A stretch of 15,414 nucleotides of DNA from Ruminococcus sp. CAG:254 (GTDB lineage Bacteria > Bacillota > Clostridia > Oscillospirales > Ruminococcaceae): positions 1 to 15,414 of the forward strand of contig HF997952.1 of assembly GCA_000433635.1 (NCBI GenBank), given 5' to 3'. The translations under genes and the position numbers were made by a program. Shown here in pieces: positions 8,740 through 14,881 of this stretch (positions are counted from its first letter, which is position 1; every line of letters starts with the position of its first letter). The notes under the pieces are model-generated. The model worked only from the letters and a program-made list of their open reading frames with translations, was not told the origin of the DNA and did not search any database.

Positions 8740-8774
8740 AAAAGAGGGCTTCTGCACACAATGCAAAAGCCCTC
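8740..8774 (-). terminator. Intrinsic terminator for the HTH gene
   Basis: Stem GAGGGCTT (8744-8751) pairs with AAGCCCTC (8767-8774), with an inner GCA/TGC extension. Read on the - strand the stem is followed by TTTTAAATTT, so it ends transcripts of the HTH gene. On the + strand no T-run follows, so it would stop the Res-like transcript only weakly. Confidence 0.7.
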
Positions 8775-8786
8775 ATATTATAGCCG

Positions 8787-9103
8787 TTATTTCTGATTAA
8801 GTACCTTTCCTAACTGGAAGAAAAGCTCTGCCGACTCATCAGGCATAGCTCTGAATGTTTCCACAAGCTCCTTTTCTCGTTCATTTAGATAGGAGATTTC
8901 ATTGTTCTCATTGAAAAACTCAGAGAGCGAAATGCCCATAGGAGAAAGAAGTCGCTGCAAGGTTTCAATCGTAGGCTGGTTTTTGCTTTTTCCAGCCCGC
9001 TGATGTGCCCCTGTGACAGACCGGTTATTTCATGAAGTCTATAAATACTGAATTTCTTAGCTTGCCGCAGTTCCCTTAATCTTGCACCATAATCCATTTC
9101 CAT
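8787..9103 (-). pseudogene. Xre-type HTH regulator, frameshifted by one missing base
   Basis: ATG follows AAAGGAG with five bases between. The N-terminus is a standard Xre/Cro HTH: RLRELRQAKKFSIYRLHEITGLSQGHISGLEKA. At about 8985-8987 the frame breaks and reads nonsense to a stop near 8885. Moving one frame restores a normal continuation (NQPTIETLQRLLSPMGISL, then NEREKELVETFRAMPDESAE) to a TAA at 8787-8789. One added G between A-runs would restore GLEKGKNQPT and a 105-residue protein. It points away from the methyltransferase-acetyltransferase genes with a shared promoter region, so the intact form may have regulated them. Either the gene is dead or the base was lost in sequencing, since the site sits between two homopolymer runs. 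Confidence 0.8.
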
Positions 9104-9132
9104 TGCAACTCCTTTGCCGATTCTCTATTACT

Positions 9133-9161
9133 ATTATAATGCTTCCGTTAGAATTTTTTAA
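9133..9161 (-). promoter_or_regulatory. Probable promoter of the HTH gene
   Basis: On the - strand a perfect TATAAT (9133-9138) lies 17 bases from TTAAAA (9156-9161), a 4-of-6 match to the -35 consensus. It is about 30 bases before the HTH start. The -35 is weak. Confidence 0.5.
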
Positions 9162-9204
9162 TGATATAAGCCAAACTGTTTGCTACTATATACCGAAACA
9201 GTCC

Positions 9205-9233
9205 TTTACATATAAAAGATTTAATGATATAAT
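9205..9233 (+). promoter_or_regulatory. Sigma-A promoter for the methyltransferase-GNAT genes
   Basis: TTTACA (9205-9210, five of six consensus bases) and a perfect TATAAT (9228-9233) are 17 bases apart. Transcription would start near 9240, upstream of the small ORF at 9293 and the methyltransferase. It diverges from the HTH gene promoter, a usual layout for Xre-controlled cassettes. Confidence 0.7.
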
Positions 9234-9292
9234 AAGGAATGAAAAGCTGCTTTATATATAAATTGGCTTATTTTATCGTACATAGGAACATT

Positions 9293-9418
9293 GTGACTGA
9301 TATGGTGATGCTCTCAGAACAGCACTACGCTGTCCTTGAAAAGCTGATGAGAACGATCCTATCATATGTGGCTTCCGAAATGCAAGATACATGGTACCTA
9401 TATCAGCATTCATGGTAG
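9293..9418 (+). CDS. Tiny ORF of unknown function or gene remnant
   Basis: 41 residues from GTG, with AGGA five bases upstream; an in-frame ATG lies at 9302. The peptide (SEQHYAVLEKLMRTILSY, then VASEMQDTWYLYQHSW) looks like a real amphipathic helix but I do not recognise it. It is the first possible reading frame after the 9205-9233 promoter and ends 39 bases before the likely methyltransferase ATG. It could be a leader peptide, a small protein, or the start of a gene that has been deleted. Confidence 0.3.
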   Translation: MTDMVMLSEQHYAVLEKLMRTILSYVASEMQDTWYLYQHSW

Positions 9419-9457
9419 CCAGGTGTGTACGGATCAAAAGAAACGGCGGCGAATAAA

Positions 9458-10072
9458 ATGAGTAAAATCGGTGATTATTTTGCTTCGCAATGCGGAAATC
9501 CGCACGGAGTTATCGGAAAGATCATGACATGGGCGATGAACCGTGCAAATAATGTTATGTATAAGGGTATTGTCGATGAACTGAAAATCTCACCCAAAAC
9601 GAGGATACTTGACGTAGGATTTGGCAACGGATACCTTGAAACACTTATAATTCAGAAATCCAGGTGTTTTATCACCGGAATTGATATATCCGAAGATATG
9701 GTCAGCAAGGCAGCCGCAGCGAACCGTAGGTATGTTGCTTCGGGAAATATGAAATTTCAGCTCGGTGACTGCTGTGACCTTTCTTTCAAGGACAAATCCT
9801 TTGATGTGGTCACGACGATGAATACCATATACTTTTGGAGTGATACTGCTAAGGGAATGGCTGAGATCAGCAGAGTCCTAAAGGATGGCGGTATTTTCTA
9901 CAATGCTGTTATATCAAAGGAAAACTTAGATAAGTATTTCTATACGAAAAACGGGTTCAAGAAATTCACAAAAGACGAATATATAGAGCTTGGAAAAAAG
10001 GCAGGCTTTCAGAGAATACGGATCAAGATATTGGGCAATAATTACGGTTTGCTTATCGTTTATATGAAATGA
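9458..10072 (+). CDS. Class I SAM-dependent methyltransferase (Methyltransf_11 type)
   Basis: 204 residues from the ATG at 9458; a GTG 33 bases earlier in frame is possible, but neither start has a strong Shine-Dalgarno site. The SAM-binding motif ILDVGFGNGYLE lies near residue 50, followed by GIDISEDMV (acidic residue for the ribose), GDCCDLSFKDKSFDVV and the post-motif RVLKDGGIFYNAV. These mark a small-molecule or lipid type Rossmann methyltransferase rather than a DNA enzyme; no DPPY-type motif is present. The substrate cannot be read from the sequence. The stop overlaps the region of the next start, so it is co-transcribed with the DUF3795-like gene and probably the acetyltransferase. Lies inside the segment bracketed by two copies of the 27-bp repeat. 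Confidence 0.85.
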   Translation: MSKIGDYFASQCGNPHGVIGKIMTWAMNRANNVMYKGIVDELKISPKTRILDVGFGNGYLETLIIQKSRCFITGIDISEDMVSKAAAANRRYVASGNMKFQLGDCCDLSFKDKSFDVVTTMNTIYFWSDTAKGMAEISRVLKDGGIFYNAVISKENLDKYFYTKNGFKKFTKDEYIELGKKAGFQRIRIKILGNNYGLLIVYMK

Positions 10073-10086
10073 TTAGGAGAATCACA

Positions 10087-10506
10087 ATGCAGAAGATAAT
10101 AGCAGCTTGCGGAAATGATTGCTCGGCTTGTCCGAGATATGTTGCACCTCCGTATGAAAAGTCAGATGAAGAACTTAAGTATACAGCCGAATTGTGGCTG
10201 GAGATCGGATATAGAGACAGGCTCGTTTCAAATGAAGAAATCTCTTGTATCGGCTGCCGTCCCGAAAACTGGTGCAGATACCTTGTTGTCAAATGCTGTG
10301 AGGATAAGGGTATCAAGAACTGTTCGGAATGTGCGGAGTTTCCTTGTGATAATATTAGAGAATGCTTTGCTGTAACGAAGTCCTTTGAACCGAAGTGCAG
10401 AGAAGTATGTACCGAGGCGGAATATGAGCAGATAAAAAAGGCTTTTTTTGAGAAAGAGGAAAACTTGAAGGCTTTGCAGGCAGCGAATATTAAAGACGGA
10501 ATATAG
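10087..10506 (+). CDS. Cys-rich DUF3795-like protein
   Basis: 139 residues; start chosen at the ATG with AGGAGA seven bases upstream rather than the earlier overlapping ATG at 10069. Cysteines cluster in CGNDCSACPRY (C8, C12, C15), CIGCRPENWC (C54, C57, C63) and CCEDKGIKNCSECAEFPC (C70, C71, C79, C82, C87), which should bind metal, zinc or an Fe-S cluster. This spacing and the opening AACGNDCSACPRY are what I know from DUF3795 proteins, common in gut Firmicutes and of unknown function. It lies between a methyltransferase and a GNAT acetyltransferase, a small set that often looks like a resistance or modification cassette, but no function can be deduced. Confidence 0.8.
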   Translation: MQKIIAACGNDCSACPRYVAPPYEKSDEELKYTAELWLEIGYRDRLVSNEEISCIGCRPENWCRYLVVKCCEDKGIKNCSECAEFPCDNIRECFAVTKSFEPKCREVCTEAEYEQIKKAFFEKEENLKALQAANIKDGI

Positions 10507-10523
10507 AGGAGTTGTATTACGAT

Positions 10524-11093
10524 ATGATTATTGAAACTGAAAGACTTGTCCTGCGTCCTTTTACCGAAGAAGATGCTGGCGATGTACTTGAATACCTAAG
10601 AGAGCCTGCTGTCAATTGTTTTGCGTGTATGAAACTGAATTTTCTTGAAGAAGCAAAGGCTGAGATGCAGAAAAGATGCGGTGAAACTGAATATTATTTT
10701 GCTATCACACTGAAAGATACGGGAAAAGTTATCGGTGAGATAGAGGCTTATCCCGAAACTGGAGAACAGCACTCCGATGAAAATGATCCAAAAGACACGT
10801 TCTCTCCGTGTTGGATGCTGAATAAAGACTATCAAGGCAAAGGATACGCCTACGAAGCTGCTCATGCCTTCTTCGACTATCTTTTCAAAGATAAAGGAGC
10901 AAGACGTATCTATGCCTATACAGAGGACTATAACACGGCAAGTCAGCACCTATGTGAAAAACTCGGTATGCGCCGTGAGGGGCTGTTCCAGGAGTTTATA
11001 TCTTTTGTGAATAATCCTGACGGCACTCCACGGTATGAGAATACATATCAGTATGCGATTTTGAAGAGAGAATGGTTCAATAACCAACTTTGA
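10524..11093 (+). CDS. GNAT family N-acetyltransferase (RimJ/RimL-like)
   Basis: 189 residues from ATG 10524; AGGAG at 10507-10511 is 12 bases upstream, rather long, but the alternative TTG at 10512 touches the SD. The start IIETERLVLRPFTEEDA is typical of Acetyltransf_3 proteins. The middle has GKVIGEIEAY and the acetyl-CoA pyrophosphate loop YQGKGYAYEA (Q-x-x-G-x-G/A pattern), then YNTASQHLCEKLGMRREG, the usual C-terminal GNAT block. It should transfer acetyl from acetyl-CoA to an amine, either a protein N-terminus or a small molecule; substrate unknown. Its stop codon lies inside the second copy of the 27-bp palindrome, and a terminator follows. Confidence 0.88.
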   Translation: MIIETERLVLRPFTEEDAGDVLEYLREPAVNCFACMKLNFLEEAKAEMQKRCGETEYYFAITLKDTGKVIGEIEAYPETGEQHSDENDPKDTFSPCWMLNKDYQGKGYAYEAAHAFFDYLFKDKGARRIYAYTEDYNTASQHLCEKLGMRREGLFQEFISFVNNPDGTPRYENTYQYAILKREWFNNQL

Positions 11094-11112
11094 ACCCACT
11101 GGATTCAAAGTT
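11086..11112. repeat. 27-bp near-palindromic repeat, copy 2
   Basis: Arms AACTTTGAACC (11086-11096) and GATTCAAAGTT (11102-11112) surround CACTG. The arms are inverted repeats apart from one mismatched pair. The GNAT stop codon TGA is at 11091-11093, within the left arm. All 27 bases are identical to copy 3 at 15324-15350; the central 19 match copy 1. Confidence 0.85.
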
Positions 11113-11116
11113 CCAC

Positions 11117-11160
11117 AAAAAGTAAAGGACGGCGCAATGACCGTCCTTTTTACTTTATTT
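11117..11160. terminator. Bidirectional terminator between GNAT and NYN genes
   Basis: Stem AAGGACGG (11125-11132) pairs with CCGTCCTT (11141-11148) around the loop CGCAATGA, with flanking A-rich and T-rich runs on both sides. On the + strand it ends the GNAT transcript; on the - strand it ends the NYN transcript, whose last codons overlap it. Confidence 0.8.
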
Positions 11161-12480
11161 CTGTATCTCAATAATAAATTTACCCTCGGAGTTCAGTTTG
11201 AGCCGCAATGTCTTGACGTACCGATTACAGAAGTTCTCCATTTCCTTCTTGGTAGCGGTAACTCTTGTGGCTTCATAGATTTTCTGCGTGAGTTCCAGAG
11301 GGTTTTCCCCATAGAGGGTGGGCAAATGCTTTTCAAGCTCTGCAAACAGGACGGCTCGCTTCATATCCTCGGTGGCAGCGGAGCAGAAATCGTCAATGGC
11401 ACAATAGTAGATACCGTGCTGTGTGAGGGCATTTTTGATTGACGTTCCGCACTTCTCATATTCGTACATAACAAGGAAATGAGCTTTCGGCAGGCTCTCA
11501 ATGAGTCCCCAAAAGTCGGAATCACTCGACACAATAATAAACGATGTGATCCCGTCACGGTAGAAATCCGTGACAACACTCGCTGTCATTCTTAAATCGA
11601 CCAGGGACTTTCTGTCGGTCACACGGTCGATCTCTATATGCTCAACGGGTATCTGCGTGAATTTGGAGAGCCAATCCCAGCCTGCGGTAGTGTTCGGATC
11701 GTCATAGAGCGTGATTTTCTCGATCTTGGCAAGTTCTTCTTGATTTAAGCCTTTCAGAACACTATACAGCTTGTACGGATTAGAGTTCTCACAATCGACG
11801 GCGACAGCAGTTTTCTCGGCGCTGTCGATAAAATTATAAATATTGTTTCGGGTTTCATCGTCTGCGTCCCGATATTTCGTATAGTCGGTGAAGCTGTCAT
11901 TATGCTGACCGTAGATGATCTTCAGGAACTTACGGTCGGAATATACGATGCTCCCGACTTCGGCTGGCTGCCAGTGAATATACATCTGAAACGGGTAATG
12001 TTCGATATTCGCCATGTATTTATTGAATTCTTCCTTCATTACGCCATTCTTATTGTACTTCGGGACAAAGAACAAGTCTCGGATATACTCCCAATTCAGC
12101 CAGTCATAGAACAGACGGGAGCATTTATCAATGTTTTCATTGATGAGCCTTGTAAACTCCTGCATATACTTCTCGGAGCGTGAGTTTGCCTGAATAATGG
12201 TAAATCCCCATTTTTCAAGCTGTTTGATGTTTTCGTGGTCATACCACTCGATGTTATGCAGGTTTTTGAGCTGATACCGTATCAGATCATCGGTCTTTTT
12301 GAACTTCTGCATCAGTGCGGTTCGCAGCTTACATAAATATCGTATCGCAGTAGCATCACGGTCGGCTTTGAGCTTGTCTATCAGCTCGGCACATTCCCCA
12401 TAGCTTGCGGTGAGTGCCGACATTCGGACACCGATCATATAGGCAATCGTGGTAACTACTTCTTTGGTATCAACGGTCAA
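11155..12480 (-). CDS. NYN (PIN-like) domain protein, predicted RNase
   Basis: 441 residues from a TTG start, supported by AGGAGG seven bases upstream. The N-terminal 220 residues are helical and unfamiliar (a Cys-poor region with RYLCKLRTALMQKFKKTDD and FYDWLNWEYIRD). From about 223 comes a NYN/LabA-like PIN fold: AVAVDCENSN (D229, N232), ITLYDD, RKSLVDLRM (D295) and FIIVSSDSDFWGLI (D320, D322). These acids are the expected metal-binding active site of a ribonuclease. A C-terminal region of about 100 residues follows. It is the second gene of a two-gene operon, 11 bases after the HhH gene. It could be an RNA-processing or toxin/defence nuclease; which one cannot be told. Enzyme fold fairly sure, role open. 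Confidence 0.8.
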   Translation of the reverse strand: MTVDTKEVVTTIAYMIGVRMSALTASYGECAELIDKLKADRDATAIRYLCKLRTALMQKFKKTDDLIRYQLKNLHNIEWYDHENIKQLEKWGFTIIQANSRSEKYMQEFTRLINENIDKCSRLFYDWLNWEYIRDLFFVPKYNKNGVMKEEFNKYMANIEHYPFQMYIHWQPAEVGSIVYSDRKFLKIIYGQHNDSFTDYTKYRDADDETRNNIYNFIDSAEKTAVAVDCENSNPYKLYSVLKGLNQEELAKIEKITLYDDPNTTAGWDWLSKFTQIPVEHIEIDRVTDRKSLVDLRMTASVVTDFYRDGITSFIIVSSDSDFWGLIESLPKAHFLVMYEYEKCGTSIKNALTQHGIYYCAIDDFCSAATEDMKRAVLFAELEKHLPTLYGENPLELTQKIYEATRVTATKKEMENFCNRYVKTLRLKLNSEGKFIIEIQK

Positions 12481-12487
12481 GGAAATT

Positions 12488-12493
12488 CCTCCT
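12488..12493 (-). promoter_or_regulatory. Shine-Dalgarno site fixing a TTG start
   Basis: A perfect AGGAGG on the - strand lies seven bases before TTG at 12478-12480 and overlaps the stop codon of the HhH gene. No ATG is suitably spaced, so TTG is the likely NYN start and the two genes are coupled. Confidence 0.7.
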
Positions 12494-12746
12494 ATTCATC
12501 GTTATTGATTGCAATATGTTTGTCGATGACCGTCATTATCTCGTTAAGCCGACTTTCTCCGATACCTTTGATTTTGCTCAGATCGGCTCGTAAGCTGTCA
12601 TAATCAATGGGGTGCGTTTCTTCCTCGGCTCTCTGATAGCCCTGAGCAAAGACATTTCTCACGAAAGTCTCCATTTCGGCACGGTTCATTGATTTGATCT
12701 GCTTGTATAATGCACGGTTTACTAATTCTTCGGTTTCGTTATCCAT
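12492..12746 (-). CDS. Small helix-hairpin-helix protein
   Basis: 84 residues; ATG seven bases after GGAGGTG. The N-terminal half is an acidic helix (ETEELVNRALYKQIKSMNR). Near residues 57-70 there is LSKIKGIGESRLNEIM, whose KGIG hairpin is the typical HhH motif that holds nucleic-acid backbone without sequence preference. It is the first gene of the operon with the NYN nuclease, so it may act as its nucleic-acid-binding or specificity partner. Whole-protein family not recognised. Confidence 0.7.
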   Translation of the reverse strand: MDNETEELVNRALYKQIKSMNRAEMETFVRNVFAQGYQRAEEETHPIDYDSLRADLSKIKGIGESRLNEIMTVIDKHIAINNDE

Positions 12747-12778
12747 TGCATTTCACCTCCGATCTGCTCTATATCCTG

Positions 12779-12807
12779 ATTATAGCACAAATGGCGGTAT
12801 AATGCAA
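12779..12807 (-). promoter_or_regulatory. Promoter of the HhH-NYN operon
   Basis: On the - strand TTGCAT (12802-12807) and a perfect TATAAT (12779-12784) are 17 bases apart, about 33 bases before the HhH gene start. The -35 keeps the first three consensus bases. Confidence 0.6.
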
Positions 12808-12836
12808 TGAAAAGGGTGTGAAAAAGTGTGTAGAGA

Positions 12837-12865
12837 TTGACTTTTTCGGGGCGGTTTGGTATAAT
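12837..12865 (+). promoter_or_regulatory. Strong extended -10 sigma-A promoter
   Basis: TTGACT (12837-12842, five of six) and TATAAT (12860-12865) are exactly 17 bases apart, with TG one base before the -10 (an extended -10). It is the best promoter in the window and drives the 125-residue gene at 12926. Confidence 0.8.
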
Positions 12866-12875
12866 AGGGGTAAGT

Positions 12876-12913
12876 GAGAGAACAATACGGCTCTCTGCTA
12901 AATCGGAATTTAG
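12876..12913 (+). promoter_or_regulatory. Two leader hairpins before the 12926 gene
   Basis: GAGAG (12876-12880) can pair with CTCTC (12891-12895), and CTAAAT (12898-12903) with ATTTAG (12908-12913). Both lie in the short 5' leader; the second ends on the first base of the GAGGTGAG ribosome site, so it could limit translation. No known riboswitch is recognised. Confidence 0.4.
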
Positions 12914-12925
12914 AGGTGAGATAAA

Positions 12926-13303
12926 ATGATAGCAATTCATTTCGGACATCTTTGTTTTAATAAGCCGTCTGGCGAACAAAGTATCCTGATTGTTGTTGCT
13001 TCAAAAAAGGATTACCCCTCAATGGACAGCTTTGTCACCAACGCATTGAAGTATTTGGAATCACATAAAAATTTTTGCGATAACTGGACTGAGATGTACA
13101 AAAACAGAGTATATTCACCAATTGACGAGGAAGAAAAGAAATGGATGAAATCAAGATTAGAGGAAATGAATCAGCGTATCAGTATTGCATATGATTCAAT
13201 CATAAGTGCGGTTTATATAATTCCGCCAGAATGGAATGATATTACAATAGGAGTGGAAACGGAATCAGAATATGTTTTCTACCAATGGGGAACATCAGCT
13301 TAA
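12926..13303 (+). CDS. Protein of unknown function, AT-rich gene
   Basis: 125 residues; ATG five bases after GAGGTGAG. It has its own strong promoter and terminator, so it is a single-gene unit. The protein starts with a beta-like stretch (MIAIHFGHLCFNKPSGEQ, then ILIVVASKKDYP), has a charged helix in the middle (EEEKKWMKSRLEEMNQRIS) and ends in aromatic-rich beta strands. No signal peptide or membrane segment. I do not recognise a family. Its AT-rich coding sequence differs from the flanking - strand operons, which suggests a recent, separate arrival. Near-identical quasi-palindromes lie just before and just after it (12898-12913 and 13300-13315). Confidence 0.7.
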   Translation: MIAIHFGHLCFNKPSGEQSILIVVASKKDYPSMDSFVTNALKYLESHKNFCDNWTEMYKNRVYSPIDEEEKKWMKSRLEEMNQRISIAYDSIISAVYIIPPEWNDITIGVETESEYVFYQWGTSA

Positions 13304-13340
13304 ATTCTGATTTAGCTTAGTAACTGAATATACTCAAACA

Positions 13341-13378
13341 CGGATAACCGTCCTTAACAGACGGCTATCCGTTTTTTT
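13341..13378 (+). terminator. Intrinsic terminator of the 12926 gene
   Basis: A 12-bp stem with one mismatch, CGGATAACCGTC (13341-13352) and GACGGCTATCCG (13360-13371), has a 7-base loop and is followed by seven T. The T-run touches the stop codon of the converging small gene. Confidence 0.88.
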
Positions 13379-13593
13379 ATTCCGCATACCCACAATCAAG
13401 CACCCTGAGCTTTGTATGCTCGCTGTCCTGCGGATCAACAATATCATAGCTGATCGAGCTGCAACTGAGCTGACTGCAAAGCTCGGTGGCTCGTTTCAAG
13501 AAGTCCGGCGGGATCTCGGTAAGAGAGCCGTCGTTTTTTTATGAGCTTCACACCGTTTCTCCGCAAGTCCTCGATGAAATCCTCACTCGTCAT
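13377..13593 (-). pseudogene. Small unknown protein, frameshifted at a seven-A run
   Basis: ATG at 13591-13593 overlaps the end of the zinc-protein gene. The first 20 residues (TSEDFIEDLRRNGVKLIKK) read well, then at the A-run (seven T on the + strand, 13534-13540) the frame gives a basic, unlikely tail ending at 13444. One A fewer restores NDGSLTEIPPDFLKRATELC and, further on, ISYDIVDPQDSEHTKLRVLDCGYAE, to a TAA at 13377-13379 just before the converging terminator: 71 residues in all. I take the second reading as the ancestral protein. It may be a homopolymer sequencing error, a real knock-out, or slippage-regulated expression. Family unknown; last gene of the - strand operon. Confidence 0.65.
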
Positions 13594-13765
13594 TGTCCTT
13601 TTCCTCGGTGCTTTCCTCGCCCTCGCTCGTTTCAAGGGTGATCGTGTGGGTATAGATCATGTGGTCATTCAGGCAGTCCAGGGAGCAGTAGCTCTGATTG
13701 GTGTCCTGATGCTTGTAATAGCTCTTGCCTGCGGGAATTTCATTGTAACAGTTCGCACAAAACAT
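13583..13765 (-). CDS. Small zinc-ribbon-like protein
   Basis: 60 residues starting MFCANCYNEIPAGKSYY. C3-x2-C6 and C27-x3-C31 form a likely zinc site; the tail is very acidic (ETSEGEESTEEKDNDE). The start overlaps the stop of the TnpV-like gene as TAATG, with GGAGGG upstream, so translation is coupled. Proteins of this kind are common in Firmicutes conjugative elements, with no known role. The 11-base overlap with the next small gene confirms a packed operon. Confidence 0.7.
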   Translation of the reverse strand: MFCANCYNEIPAGKSYYKHQDTNQSYCSLDCLNDHMIYTHTITLETSEGEESTEEKDNDE

Positions 13766-14172
13766 TATTCGTCCCTCCAAAGATAGATCATGGTATCGTA
13801 AACGACTCTCTGCGCCTGCATACGGAGCAGATTGCCGATTGAGCCAACAGCATTGAGATTTCCCGATTCAACGGCAACCTGATAGTCACGGCTCGACTGC
13901 ATCAGAAGCTCAGTCTGACGGTTTACTGCGTCCGTGACCTTTGTATCAAGATCGTCCAGATGCTTGTAAATCTCGCCCTTGTCCACGATCTCCTGCAAGA
14001 GGTCGGGCCGCTTTTCTTCAATGTGGTGCAGATAGTACCTGATGTGGTCGGTATGAAACACATAACGCTCTGTTTCGCCTGTCTTGGGGTTTCTGTGCCT
14101 TACCGTCTGTGTGTCGGTATCGACTTCCCATATGGGAGCACCGTTTACTTTTTGTTTGCTTTGAAAAATCAT
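13765..14172 (-). CDS. TnpV-like mobile-element protein
   Basis: 135 residues; ATG six bases after a GAGGAAG site formed by the last codons of the upstream gene. The N-terminal half has a beta-rich stretch (PIWEVDTDTQTVRHRNPKTG). The C-terminal half, KGEIYKHLDDLDTKVTDAV, then QTELLMQ, and NLLRMQAQRVVYDTMIY, follows the pattern I know from TnpV-type proteins of Tn4451-like and conjugative elements (G-x-L-x-x-HL-x-x-ID, then a helix ending in EIVL-x-E-x-IY). TnpV has no proven function. Similarity is judged by eye and moderate; it could be another small helical protein of mobile elements. Confidence 0.5.
   Translation of the reverse strand: MIFQSKQKVNGAPIWEVDTDTQTVRHRNPKTGETERYVFHTDHIRYYLHHIEEKRPDLLQEIVDKGEIYKHLDDLDTKVTDAVNRQTELLMQSSRDYQVAVESGNLNAVGSIGNLLRMQAQRVVYDTMIYLWRDE
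13773..13778 (-). promoter_or_regulatory. Shine-Dalgarno site fixing the zinc-protein start
   Basis: GGAGGG seven bases before the ATG at 13763-13765. It excludes the earlier in-frame ATG at 13780, which would place the site inside the coding region and lengthen the overlap. Confidence 0.65.
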
Positions 14173-14176
14173 AAAA

Positions 14177-14880
14177 TCACTTCCTCTTTCTTGTAAAGTA
14201 GTAAGCTGCGCCGCCGACTCCTGCGAGAGCTGTCACTCCTGCAATGATTGCAAGAGAACTTGCACCAGAGCCGTCAGAATTGCCCTCAGAACCGTCTGAC
14301 GGACTAACAGTGGTATCGTTACCCTCTGCGGAAGAACCGCCCTCAGAAGTCGTTTTCGTTCCGCCTGTGACCTTACCTATCACTCTCGGACTATCCGCAC
14401 CGTCATCATTGATCTCGTAACCGTCTGCGATTTCGGGATCGTCCTCCTCTAATGTGCTGACGGCGGAAATGAGTCAACGGTATCACCATTCTTGTCTGTC
14501 ATTTGCCACATACCGTTAAGCAGAAAAAAGCTGTAATGGTTGTCCTCGGTGTTAATTGTCCAGCCACCCTCATTATCGTCCTCAAAATCCCAATCTTCGA
14601 TCAGGTGACGGTAGTAGTCCTTGTATTCATATTGAAGCTCTCCTATCTCAGTCCAGTCATAATCTTCTGAACCATAGTTCTCGTCAAGCCACTTGTCAAG
14701 AAGATGATGTTTGTATGATGCTTCGGGAAAGTCAAGACCGTTATCGCCCTTGCCGTTCCACATCTCCTCCCAAATCTCGGCTTCGATATAGTCCCGTTCA
14801 AGGATCTCGGCAGCATAGACGTTCAAGCCTGAGCAGAGTGCAATTGCGGTGCAGAATACCGTTGTAATAATCTTCTTCAT
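14177..14880 (-). pseudogene. Secreted, membrane-anchored acidic protein, frameshifted
   Basis: ATG at 14878-14880 follows GGAGG with eight bases spacing; the longer in-frame ATG at 14928 lacks a ribosome site and overlaps parB. A clear signal peptide (MKKIITTVFCTAIALCSG, cleavage after VYA) leads an acidic, Trp- and Tyr-rich domain (EAEIWEEMWNGKGDNGLD, DYDWTEIGELQYEYKDYY). At about 14452-14475 the frame stops (143 residues). In another frame the protein goes on with TLEEDDPEIADGYEINDDGAD, a Gly/Ser/Thr-rich linker, and a final membrane helix (SLAIIAGVTALAGVGGAAYYF) with the basic tail TRKRK, but no LPXTG. One added base would give a single 234-residue surface protein. In the element operon it may face the cell exterior during transfer; function unknown. 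Confidence 0.7.
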
Positions 14881-14881
14881 A

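Noticed and set aside
9458..10072. Second DNA methyltransferase of the restriction system
   Set aside because: It has no DPPY/NPPF-type catalytic motif and shows the Methyltransf_11 pattern of small-molecule enzymes; it is also in a separate transcription unit.
10512..10523. TTG start for the GNAT gene
   Set aside because: The AGGAG sequence directly touches the TTG, leaving no spacing; the ATG at 10524 begins the usual IIETERLVLRP motif.
13541..13786. Hydrophobic + strand frame resembling a small membrane protein
   Set aside because: It is antisense to the zinc-protein and neighbouring genes, which have coupled starts, ribosome sites and Cys motifs; the hydrophobic stretch is the complement of acidic codons.
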